Source of the DNA: CAXTTV01 sp964247295
GTDB lineage: Bacteria; Chloroflexota; Ktedonobacteria; Ktedonobacterales; Ktedonobacteraceae
DNA: 15,267 nucleotides
Direction: 5' to 3'
Assembly: GCA_964247295.1 (NCBI GenBank)
Contig: CAXTTV010000120.1
Span: 1 to 15,267, forward strand
Of this stretch, positions 8,155-14,050 are shown one piece after another. Within the stretch, counting starts at the first letter, position 1, and each line of letters starts with the position of its first letter. Position numbers and translations under genes: made by a program. The notes under the pieces are model-generated. The model did not search any database. It had not been told where the DNA came from and saw only the letters and a list, made by a program, of their open reading frames with translations.

Positions 8155-8531
8155 TCTTGCTTGTTTCCTGAAACGATGAGTGGTGGGAACACATCCCCAA
8201 AATGAGCCGACACCATCTCTATGATAATGTCCCGGTACAAAAATGGCCGTTTAAGAATTAAGGATGCCATCCTCATTTCTCCATAGATAAGAAACAGTTC
8301 TCAAGGCTCCCCTTTCACCTTCTGTAGACGCATCACAGATCTACTCGACGACAGGTATACTTTTCACATCGATAGTAGTTTGAGTATTCACTGAGGGGAC
8401 AATAGATAACCCCTCTGAAAGAGGGATACTCCCTATCTGATCTACATGAACGCTCGTATTAGAGCTTTCCGTCTCGTGTCTCTTATCTCGCTTGTTCTTT
8501 AATAGGCTTGATTAATGTATTAGGAGAAAAA
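8155..8531. other. Intergenic region with hairpins; leader of the 8532 gene
   Basis: No credible gene is visible in these 377 nt. A 69-codon minus-strand frame at 8067-8276 overlaps the end of paralogue 2 and has no recognisable family. The notable content is the series of GC-rich arms at 8393-8434. I see no convincing promoter pair for the following gene. Confidence 0.5.
8393..8434 (+). repeat. Four alternating GC-rich hairpin arms
   Basis: GAGGGG (8393-8398) pairs with CCCCTC (8410-8415). CCCTC (8411-8415) also pairs with GAGGG (8421-8425) across TGAAA. AGGGA (8422-8426) pairs with TCCCT (8430-8434) across TAC. Neighbouring stems are mutually exclusive, as in attenuator-like leaders, but no T-run or known riboswitch core is seen. 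It lies about 100 nt upstream of the 8532 start. Confidence 0.45.
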
Positions 8532-8858
8532 ATGTTTATTACAGGTATTTGGAACATCAATGTTTCCACTCCAGTTGGTGCACAGCCCTTTGTTCTGGAA
8601 CTCACCGAGAGCAATGGTGTTGTTCAAGGGACAGCGAAGGGCGACTCAGAAACCATGCCACTGATTGATCCGGTTCTCAATGGCAATCGGCTTACCTGGA
8701 AGCTGGCGATTACCAAGCCCATGCGGTTAACCTTCTCGTTCGATGTGACTATCGATGGCAATACACTCGCCGGTTCCTCAAAGGTTGGCATGCTACCTTC
8801 TTCCAAAGTCACTGGTGCGCGAGCAGATGTTGTGCCGCAAAAGGAAAAAAGTCTATGA
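8532..8858 (+). CDS. Small conserved-type beta-rich protein, function unknown
   Basis: 108-residue protein predicted to be almost all beta strand, with alternating hydrophobic residues, Gly/Asn turns and a repeated strand-turn pattern: GIWNINVSTPVG at 5-16, LELTESNGVVQGTA at 22-35, VLNGNRLTWKLAI at 48-60 and FDVTIDGNTLAGSS at 70-83. It has no signal peptide, membrane segment or cysteine. This looks like a small lipocalin-like barrel of the kind annotated as hypothetical in Ktedonobacteria and actinobacteria; that comparison is from memory and unchecked. AGGAG at 8522-8526 with a 5-nt spacer fixes the start at 8532 rather than the in-frame ATG at 8508. Its stop overlaps the ATG of a small basic ORF (ATGA), and a two-component system follows on the same strand. 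Confidence 0.8.
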   Translation: MFITGIWNINVSTPVGAQPFVLELTESNGVVQGTAKGDSETMPLIDPVLNGNRLTWKLAITKPMRLTFSFDVTIDGNTLAGSSKVGMLPSSKVTGARADVVPQKEKSL

Positions 8859-9004
8859 TCACCGCGTTTCTTGTTTCAATTGTAGGCGCTCTCTTTAGCG
8901 CTAAGAGAAGCAAGAAAGTTTCTTTGGGGTCTCTTTGGAGGCGCACTTTTTCCTGGATTGTCCGTCGTTCAAGCAGACAACTTTCCAGATTAAAGGGCGT
9001 ATGA
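8855..9004 (+). CDS. Candidate 49-residue highly basic peptide
   Basis: Short frame whose ATG (8855) overlaps the stop of the preceding gene as ATGA, the arrangement of translational coupling. AAAAGGA lies about 10 nt upstream. The peptide has a hydrophobic first 15 residues (MITAFLVSIVGALFS), then a basic part containing LWRRTFSWIVRRSSR. It has 11 Lys/Arg and no Asp or Glu. The stop (9002-9004) is 40 nt before the histidine kinase gene. I know no family for it. It could be a membrane-active or membrane-anchored peptide linked to the adjacent kinase, or a chance frame in the kinase promoter region; the absence of conservation data keeps confidence low. Confidence 0.35.
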   Translation: MITAFLVSIVGALFSAKRSKKVSLGSLWRRTFSWIVRRSSRQLSRLKGV

Positions 9005-9044
9005 TACGATGAGGTAGTGCTTTGCGAAGGAGGATTTAACGATA

Positions 9045-10595
9045 ATGACTCAGACGATGATGAGTCGATGGAAGTCGACACTACAAATACGAATGATGCT
9101 CTCGTTTATCTGCGTGTCTGTCGCAGCGGTACTGCTCGTAGAAGTATTGTGTGCATCTGTTGTGTTTTTCATCATCGTCTTTTCGCCACAATTTGACGCA
9201 ACAGAACTGGAAAACACGGAGCGTATTGCGCATTCGTACGCCCAGTTTGCAAGCACTCATGTTGGTACAGGGACGTCACTTAATCCTGATATAACCTTCG
9301 CGCCCACGACACCCGCTTTCCTTCCTCCAACGTCAGGCGATCCGACAACTTCTAATGTGACGACCAGCGTTCCATATATCGCGTCCCCATATCCAGGTTC
9401 ACAACTGGTCGCATTCGCGCTGCTCATTGCTCCTAATGGATCTATCCTTGCAAGTTCCAATCCAGGTGAGTACCCGCTCCACGTTCCTGCTGTCAAACGC
9501 CTCTCTTCACACTATTCGCTCGTCACTCATGCGCTCGAAGGTAAGGGAGAAACGTTGATAGCAGGAACTTCGACAGGTCGTATTGGTCAGGCCTCGGTAT
9601 CGGTTTACAATCATCAGCAACAGGTGATTGGGGCGATCTATGTCCAACTTCCCCCTGTCGTTTCGACCAGTTCCTTTTTCACAAATTTCATAGGAGAGTT
9701 CCTTCTTGTTGCTCTCGTCATCCTGGTCCTCACCATCCCTCTTAGTGCCTCGTTCAACTTCGTGAACACTCGTGGACTTATTGGTCGTATGCAACATTTG
9801 ATTGATGCGACCACACACTTAGCATCGGGGCACTATGAACAGCATATTCAAGTCGTGAGCAAAGATGAGTTCGGATTGTTGGAGCAACAGTTCAATCTTT
9901 TAGCGGAGCAATTAGTAGAGAGTTTAGAGCAGCGACAGGTGCTTAGTGAGCAGAACACACGCCTTGCGGAGCGTGCTCGAATTCTCCGTGATCTGCATGA
10001 TGGCGTGAAACAACAGTCGTTCGCGCTCACCATGCAGGTGAGCACAGCAAGGACCCTCATGGAGGCGCAACCAGAGGCGGCACGTACCCACCTTCAGAAT
10101 GCTGAGGCGTTAGCCTACCAGGTGCAACAGGAGTTAACCGCTCTTCTTCACTCGTCCCGTCCGTCCATTTTAAGCGAAAAAGGTCTTGCAAGGGCTCTTC
10201 ATGAGTATGTGACAACATGGAGTCGTCACCAACAGATTGTCGTTCACCATCACATTGATTCCTTCACTCTGCCCCCTCTTTTGGAAGAAGCTTTGCTCCG
10301 TATCACTCAAGAGGCTCTCTCGAATTGTGCCCGACATAGCCAGGCTTCTGCTGTAACTCTCGATCTCTGCTGTAAGCAGGATCAAGTAGTGCTCATCCTT
10401 GAAGACAATGGCTGTGGCTTCGATCCCGACGATCCCGCACTCACCCTGAAAAATGGTGGTGGCTTGCAGTTTATGAAGGAACGTATCGAGTCGTTTGGAG
10501 GAACCATCCGTATAGAGAGCAGGGATGGCGAAGGCACGCGAATAGTTGTGTGTTGTCCTATAGAAACGATAAACATTGTCATGGAAGAGGCATGA
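9045..10595 (+). CDS. Membrane sensor histidine kinase, NarX/LiaS/DesK type
   Basis: Transmits an external signal by autophosphorylating a histidine and passing phosphate to the regulator encoded next. Domains: TM1 at about 19-46; an extracytoplasmic sensor at about 47-212 rich in Thr/Ser/Pro, with a PAS/Cache-like end (FALLIAPNGSILASS, GAIYVQLP); TM2 at about 214-238; HAMP at about 240-295 (DEFGLLEQQFNLLAEQL). HisKA_3 has the phosphoacceptor His318 in LRDLHDGVKQQ. HATPase_c carries N-box Asn427 (QEALSNCARHS), G1 DNGCGF at 454-459 and GGGLQFMKERI at 471-481. Length 516 is normal. AAGGAGG at 9027-9033 lies 11 nt before ATG 9045; ATGs at 9057 and 9060 are alternatives. The response regulator starts 46 nt after its stop, so they form an operon. 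The sensor domain does not reveal the ligand. Confidence 0.93.
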   Translation: MTQTMMSRWKSTLQIRMMLSFICVSVAAVLLVEVLCASVVFFIIVFSPQFDATELENTERIAHSYAQFASTHVGTGTSLNPDITFAPTTPAFLPPTSGDPTTSNVTTSVPYIASPYPGSQLVAFALLIAPNGSILASSNPGEYPLHVPAVKRLSSHYSLVTHALEGKGETLIAGTSTGRIGQASVSVYNHQQQVIGAIYVQLPPVVSTSSFFTNFIGEFLLVALVILVLTIPLSASFNFVNTRGLIGRMQHLIDATTHLASGHYEQHIQVVSKDEFGLLEQQFNLLAEQLVESLEQRQVLSEQNTRLAERARILRDLHDGVKQQSFALTMQVSTARTLMEAQPEAARTHLQNAEALAYQVQQELTALLHSSRPSILSEKGLARALHEYVTTWSRHQQIVVHHHIDSFTLPPLLEEALLRITQEALSNCARHSQASAVTLDLCCKQDQVVLILEDNGCGFDPDDPALTLKNGGGLQFMKERIESFGGTIRIESRDGEGTRIVVCCPIETINIVMEEA

Positions 10596-10641
10596 ATTTC
10601 TGTCCCCCTTTTTCCTGATAGAGATGTGAGTGAGGTGAGAA

Positions 10642-11301
10642 ATGACACAACCGGAACAGTGTATCAGCGTGCTCATTGTGGATGACCATAGTATTGTGAG
10701 ACAGGGAGTACGTGCCTTCCTTGAGGCGCAAGCAGACCTTTCTGTTGTCGGTGAGGCTGAGTCGGGTGAACAGGCGGTTCAGCTTGCTCAGGCATGTCTG
10801 CCTGACGTAGTGCTGATGGACTTGCTGATGTCTGGTATGAACGGGGTTGAAGCGACACGACGTGTCAAGCAGGTGAGCCCACACTCGCAGGTGATTGTTC
10901 TCAGCTCATATTATGAAGATGAGAATATCTTTCCAGCACTTCGCGCTGGTGCGCTCTCCTATACATTGAAAGACGTTCATCCTATGGAACTGGTTGAGGT
11001 TGTTAGGAAGGCGGCACAGGGCGAAGCGGTCTTGCATCCAATAGTGACCTCGCGTGTCATTAAAGAGGTGCGTGAGGTCAAACCTGCTGTCCCCCTTGCC
11101 TTTGAAGAACTCACCGAGCGTGAGCTTGATGTGCTCCGCCTCATTGCGGAAGGTGAGACAAACGCGACAATTGCCAGTAAACTAGTTTTGAGCGAAAAGA
11201 CTGTGAAGGGGCACGTGAGCAATATTTTGGGCAAATTGCACGTTGTGGATCGTACTCAGGCTGCTGCCTTCGCGTGGCAACAAGGTTTAATGGGCCGATA
11301 A
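10642..11301 (+). CDS. NarL/LiaR-family response regulator
   Basis: Cytoplasmic DNA-binding partner of the preceding histidine kinase. The receiver domain spans about 8-125, with the acidic pair Asp14-Asp15 (IVDDHSIVRQG), phosphoacceptor Asp60 (VVLMDLLM), Ser88 and Lys110 (YTLKD). All switch residues are present. A LuxR/GerE HTH occupies about 156-217 (LTERELDVLRLIAEGETNATIASKL, with SEKTVKGHVSNILGKL as the recognition part). Length 219 is typical. GAGGTG at 10632-10637 supports the start. A 13-bp hairpin begins two nt after the stop. Targets cannot be read from this window, but autoregulation of the 8532-11301 genes is a reasonable expectation. Confidence 0.95.
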   Translation: MTQPEQCISVLIVDDHSIVRQGVRAFLEAQADLSVVGEAESGEQAVQLAQACLPDVVLMDLLMSGMNGVEATRRVKQVSPHSQVIVLSSYYEDENIFPALRAGALSYTLKDVHPMELVEVVRKAAQGEAVLHPIVTSRVIKEVREVKPAVPLAFEELTERELDVLRLIAEGETNATIASKLVLSEKTVKGHVSNILGKLHVVDRTQAAAFAWQQGLMGR

Positions 11302-11302
11302 A

Positions 11303-11335
11303 CTTCTCCTTGCATTTTTTCTATGCAAGGAGAAG
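11303..11335. terminator. 13-bp hairpin between convergent genes
   Basis: CTTCTCCTTGCAT (11303-11315) and ATGCAAGGAGAAG (11323-11335) form a perfect 13-bp stem with a T-rich 7-nt loop. It lies directly after the response-regulator stop and 36 nt beyond the DUF6220 stop on the other strand, the expected place for a shared bidirectional terminator. Neither side has a long T-run (CGTTG on plus, TTTATCGG on minus), so it may be weak or mainly stabilise the 3' end. Confidence 0.7.
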
Positions 11336-11371
11336 CGTTGAAAAAGATGTCATATGCTTGTTTTTTCTCTT

Positions 11372-11785
11372 CTACGCGTTCCCCTGTTGTACAAATTTCA
11401 TGGCGTTCCGTGCCATATACATGGTGAGCCAGAACATAATCACGGCATTGACGGGATGAAGAGCTGCGACGACGCTTACGGGAAGATAAACAAACACATA
11501 TTGTAGGACGATCTGAGCCTGTATCAAGAGGCTGAACCAGATGAATGAGCGCCGAATGCGACCGAACGCCGCCAGGAGCATCAGCAGCAATGGGAGAAAT
11601 TCAAAGTACACAACAAACGTCTTATGAAAGGCCCAGTAGCTGGCCGAAGAAAAAACACTGAGTCCAGCTAGAAAGACCTGTATCAGAATGCACAGAGCCA
11701 GTAAATAAGAAACAATCACAAAAAGTACTCGCGAGACGCGTGTGAACCCCCCCATTGGCTTCTCAATTACTGAGGTTGTGGTCAT
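11372..11785 (-). CDS. DUF6220-like four-helix membrane protein
   Basis: 137-residue integral membrane protein with four predicted helices at about 18-42, 55-74, 80-102 and 107-126. Polar features inside or next to helices are His54 (YWAFHKTF), FGRIRR at 74-79 and ALHPVNA at 108-114. The LAGLSVF, His and ALHPVNA pattern fits my recollection of DUF6220, whose function is unknown. AAGGAG at 11793-11798, 7 nt upstream, fixes the start. The gene lies 135 nt downstream of the SnoaL-like gene copy 1 on the same strand. A truncated copy of its first codons and leader exists at about 12365-12511. Confidence 0.75.
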   Translation of the reverse strand: MTTTSVIEKPMGGFTRVSRVLFVIVSYLLALCILIQVFLAGLSVFSSASYWAFHKTFVVYFEFLPLLLMLLAAFGRIRRSFIWFSLLIQAQIVLQYVFVYLPVSVVAALHPVNAVIMFWLTMYMARNAMKFVQQGNA

Positions 11786-11902
11786 AGACTCTCTCCTTTT
11801 CTTTTATAAAACAGCTCTGCTTGTAGGTGGGCAGGGAAGGCAATGCGTAAGAGAAGCATGGTGCTAAAAATGTTGTTGTATCGAACGTGAAGGTTCTATG
11901 GT
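11760..11902 (-). repeat. Tandem-duplication segment: DUF6220 start and leader, intact copy
   Basis: This stretch holds codons 1-9 of DUF6220 and its upstream leader. It matches about 12365-12511 with scattered substitutions and small indels. The longest exact shared block by eye is TGTTGTTGTATCGAACGTGAAGGT (11871-11894). The matching segment lies directly upstream of the duplicated SnoaL gene. Confidence 0.75.
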
Positions 11903-11913
11903 CTTCCCTGCCC
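11829..11913. repeat. 85-bp segment bounded by 11-bp inverted repeats
   Basis: GGGCAGGGAAG (11829-11839) and CTTCCCTGCCC (11903-11913) are perfect inverted repeats 63 nt apart. The segment lies between SnoaL copy 1 and the DUF6220 gene, starting 8 nt after the SnoaL stop on the minus strand. The interior is repeated at about 12449-12511, but there the right arm has decayed. It could be a transcript-end structure, a regulatory RNA leader or a small non-autonomous element; no target-site duplication is visible. Confidence 0.5.
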
Positions 11914-11920
11914 GCTAAAA

Positions 11921-12322
11921 TTATTCTAAATTCACTCTTCCCTTTGGTCCGTATGGTTCGTATGCCTGCATTCTTGTGATGCGCCCATCCGCCGCTTCAA
12001 AAACGAAGACTTGTGGGAAGTTGAGATTCATTCCTGGCTTCATGACATGATGGGTCGCTGTCTCCGCTACCGCGCACAGCCCGTTTTCGGACTCGCAATA
12101 GTTTACGATGGTGTAGCCGAAGGATTTCATTCCGTTCATTAGCTTGCGCATAGGGTTTCCAATGGCCTCTTTGCCTTGCATCCGAGGTGTTGGAAAGTGG
12201 GGATCGACCAGGACGCCGTCCTCTGCAAAGACGTTCAGCACCGCGTCGACATCCTTGGCCTCAAGAGCGGCAAAGACATGTGTGACGAGATCGTGTAAAG
12301 ATTTATCTTTAAATGCCATCAT
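11921..12322 (-). CDS. SnoaL-like / NTF2-fold protein, copy 1
   Basis: 133-residue protein of the SnoaL/ketosteroid-isomerase (NTF2-like) superfamily, cone-shaped alpha+beta folds that act as cyclases, isomerases, hydrolases or ligand binders. The N-terminal helix LVTHVFAALEAKDVDAVLNVFAED (about 12-35), then the typical DPHFPTPRMQGKEAI (40-54), C-terminal strands and ITRMQAYEPYG near the end fit the family. ATG 12322 (followed by a second ATG) is preferred over an in-frame TTG eight codons upstream. The ribosome site is only a purine run, AAGAAAGAAAGAAAA. From 12070 through the start and on to 12360, the DNA is identical to 12733-13023 in copy 2, covering the first 84 residues. Residues 85-133 differ at roughly ten positions. 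Substrate unknown. Confidence 0.85.
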   Translation of the reverse strand: MMAFKDKSLHDLVTHVFAALEAKDVDAVLNVFAEDGVLVDPHFPTPRMQGKEAIGNPMRKLMNGMKSFGYTIVNYCESENGLCAVAETATHHVMKPGMNLNFPQVFVFEAADGRITRMQAYEPYGPKGRVNLE

Positions 12323-12360
12323 TTTTCTTTCTTTCTTTTGTATCAATGGATGTATTCACT
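12070..12360 (-). repeat. 291-bp identical block, copy 1
   Basis: Reading base by base I find no difference between 12070-12360 and 12733-13023 (offset 663). The block covers codons 1-84 of the SnoaL-like gene and 38 nt upstream. At 12361 the sequence changes abruptly to the DUF6220 leader remnant. At the 3' side identity drops at once to diverged coding sequence. Confidence 0.9.
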
Positions 12361-12364
12361 CTAG

Positions 12365-12511
12365 TTCTCAGTTACTTGAGATTGCGATCATAAACTCTCT
12401 GCTTTTCTTTTTAGAACAGCACTACCTGCTTATAGATAGGCAGGGAAGACTATACATAAGAGAAGCATGTTGTTAAAGATGTTGTTGTATCGAACGTGAA
12501 GGTCATATCGC
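12365..12511 (-). pseudogene. Remnant of DUF6220 start and leader between the SnoaL copies
   Basis: It matches the leader and first nine codons of the intact DUF6220 gene (11760-11902). The start is recognisable as ATG ATC GCA ATC TCA AGT AAC TGA on the minus strand (start at 12391), against ATG ACC ACA ACC TCA GTA ATT GAG in the intact gene. After about nine codons homology ends abruptly at the upstream edge of SnoaL copy 1. The remnant marks the junction of an old tandem duplication. It codes for nothing useful but may still act as a leader or promoter for SnoaL copy 1. Confidence 0.65.
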
Positions 12512-12586
12512 TTCATTGCCCAACCCCACATCATGCTAAAATGCAGAGATACGGAAGATTACTTGCGCAAGATGAATATAATTCAA

Positions 12587-12985
12587 CTATTCTTCCACTC
12601 TTCCTTTAGGTCCGTATGGTTCGTATGCTTGCATTCTCGTAATGCGTCCATCTGCTACTTCAAACATAAAGAGCTGTGGGAAGTTGAGACTCTTTCCTGT
12701 TTGCATAACATGCTGGGTTGCCACCTCTGCCGCCGCGCACAGCCCGTTTTCGGACTCGCAATAGTTTACGATGGTGTAGCCGAAGGATTTCATTCCGTTC
12801 ATTAGCTTGCGCATAGGGTTTCCAATGGCCTCTTTGCCTTGCATCCGAGGTGTTGGAAAGTGGGGATCGACCAGGACGCCGTCCTCTGCAAAGACGTTCA
12901 GCACCGCGTCGACATCCTTGGCCTCAAGAGCGGCAAAGACATGTGTGACGAGATCGTGTAAAGATTTATCTTTAAATGCCATCAT
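12587..12985 (-). CDS. SnoaL-like / NTF2-fold protein, copy 2
   Basis: 132-residue paralogue of the gene at 11921-12322 and its upstream neighbour on the same strand. The first 84 residues are identical at DNA level. The C-terminal part differs, for example AAEVATQHVMQTGKSLNFPQ against VAETATHHVMKPGMNLNFPQ, while the final ITRMQAYEPYGPKGRV is shared. These changes fall in the strands that line the ligand cavity in NTF2-like proteins, so the copies may differ in ligand preference; that is inference. The start choice is as for copy 1 (ATG 12985; in-frame TTG at 13009). About 75 nt of unrelated sequence separates its stop from the DUF6220 leader remnant. Confidence 0.85.
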   Translation of the reverse strand: MMAFKDKSLHDLVTHVFAALEAKDVDAVLNVFAEDGVLVDPHFPTPRMQGKEAIGNPMRKLMNGMKSFGYTIVNYCESENGLCAAAEVATQHVMQTGKSLNFPQLFMFEVADGRITRMQAYEPYGPKGRVEE

Positions 12986-13023
12986 TTTTCTTTCTTTCTT
13001 TTGTATCAATGGATGTATTCACT
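12733..13023 (-). repeat. 291-bp identical block, copy 2
   Basis: Partner of 12070-12360. Its upstream end at 13023 continues into sequence not found near copy 1 (TTGGACTGGTTACTATTTTC on the plus strand), which is probably the original upstream context of the gene. Confidence 0.9.
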
Positions 13024-13132
13024 TTGGACTGGTTACTATTTTCTTGAACGAGAACATAATCTAGCGTGCCTTAAAGCTTTTCCACGAGGAGTTCAAAGTT
13101 TGTGGCAACATTCTTTATGTTATAAGAAATAC

Positions 13133-13175
13133 GTAGCCTCAATCGTGAAAGATGTGTTTCAAGAATTAAGGCTAC
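13133..13175 (-). terminator. Possible terminator of the DUF1772 gene
   Basis: GTAGCCT (13133-13139) and AGGCTAC (13169-13175) are perfect 7-nt inverted repeats about 25 nt past the DUF1772 stop. On the minus strand the stem is followed by the T-rich GTATTTCTTAT. The loop is long (29 nt), so this is tentative. Confidence 0.3.
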
Positions 13176-13198
13176 ATTTCTCACAAATAAATAATTGC

Positions 13199-13648
13199 TT
13201 AGTTTGAGCGATTGGCTAGTAAGAAGAATACAGCCGACATAATCACCGCCCAGGTACTAATGATATGGAACCGCTCCGAATGGTTGATTTGTTCTTTCCA
13301 ATCCGCAGGTGGCTTGGCGGGATCCCAATCTACTGTGGCACTATTTGTAGGAACGGTGGCGACAACCCTGGCCATTATCCAGGTGAATATGCCGATTACT
13401 CCTGCGCCTCTGAGCCAGAAGCCCGGTGCAGTACCATTAGCAATCGTGACAGCAATTCCTGACACCGCTGCTGGTAGAAAGAAGGCGGGTACTAATACAC
13501 GTATCCTTTGTATCAGTGCCTGTCGGAGCCGGATTTGCGACGGTTCGTCCATAATCCCTTCAGACGGGGGCAAACCGTAGTGGACTACGATCTCCATGCC
13601 AGCCAGGCTACTGGTAAAGAACAAATTAACAACGTCGAGGATATTCAT
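13199..13648 (-). CDS. DUF1772 / anthrone-oxygenase-like membrane protein
   Basis: 149-residue membrane protein with helices at about 3-24, 50-70, 77-100 and 127-145. Family-like features are FFTSSLAGMEIVVHYG at the start, IRLRQALIQRIRVLVPAFFLPA in the middle (39-60) and a tryptophan-rich loop ending ERFHIISTWA (125-134) before the last helix. DUF1772 includes fungal anthrone oxygenases, and bacterial members are mostly uncharacterised. A weak AGGGAAAAGATC precedes ATG 13648. A TATAAT lies at 13676-13681 on the minus strand without a clear -35. It is the first of the minus-strand run that continues with the two SnoaL-like genes and DUF6220. An anthrone-oxygenase-like protein next to SnoaL-like proteins would suit tailoring of aromatic compounds, but enzyme activity is unproven. 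Confidence 0.8.
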   Translation of the reverse strand: MNILDVVNLFFTSSLAGMEIVVHYGLPPSEGIMDEPSQIRLRQALIQRIRVLVPAFFLPAAVSGIAVTIANGTAPGFWLRGAGVIGIFTWIMARVVATVPTNSATVDWDPAKPPADWKEQINHSERFHIISTWAVIMSAVFFLLANRSN

Positions 13649-14050
13649 GATCTTTTCCCTTCATTTTTTACTTTAATTATAAAGATGGATATATCGTTAA
13701 CGCTATTTGACGTTTCTCTTTAGAGGTTGGTTACAACTCCCTACAGAGACGATTCAAATGATTGCCGATAGAGAAAGTATATCTTCTTTTGGCGTCGTTG
13801 GGATGCATCCAGAGACGGGGAAAGGGGGGGCTTGAGACGGGTTTCTAATGATGCGAGGGGAGAACCATAACTTTACGCAAAAGGATGATATTCCGTAGAT
13901 TGAAGATTGAGAGAGTCTAGAGAGTAACGCTACTCGCTCTTGTACAGAGCGAGTAGATCGTTGGCCTCTCCTAAGCCTGAATGGAGTTGCAGGCTACCGG
14001 TTCAGGTTTCCCATCAAAAGAGGCCACTAAATGGATACCATGTGGCAGGT
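13649..14050. other. Intergenic region between two minus-strand genes
   Basis: I see no gene in these 402 nt. The right part (13930-14025) is a cluster of strong inverted repeats just after the stop of the 14051 gene. The left part is probably the DUF1772 promoter region: TATAAT on the minus strand at 13676-13681, plus an AACG/CGTT dyad at about 13699-13714. Confidence 0.5.
13930..14025. repeat. Cluster of strong hairpins 3' of the membrane-protein gene
   Basis: CTACTCGCTCT (13930-13940) and AGAGCGAGTAG (13946-13956) form a perfect 11-bp stem with a 5-nt loop. Next to it, GGCCTCT (13963-13969) pairs with AGAGGCC (14019-14025), enclosing CCTGAA (13976-13981) paired with TTCAGG (14001-14006). 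The cluster starts 26 nt past the stop of the 14051 gene on the minus strand. It may terminate that transcript, though T-runs are lacking, or be a structured RNA. Confidence 0.55.

Noticed and set aside
8067..8276. 69-codon minus-strand frame at the end of NB-ARC paralogue 2
   Set aside because: It overlaps the paralogue's last codons, has no recognised family and no clear ribosome site. I considered a transposase remnant but found no motif to support it.
10170..10676. 168-codon minus-strand frame opposite the histidine kinase
   Set aside because: It is antisense to the strongly supported kinase ATPase domain, has no recognisable domain, and is explained by the codon composition of the real gene.
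12144..12476. Plus-strand frames opposite the SnoaL-like genes (also 12807-13064)
   Set aside because: They are shadows of the minus-strand genes; their near-identity to each other only reflects the duplicated DNA.
13800..13860. G-rich tract with a repeated GAGACGGG as a possible third copy of the dispersed repeat
   Set aside because: It lacks the TATTTCATTCTGG core and the hairpin tail, so only G-richness is shared.
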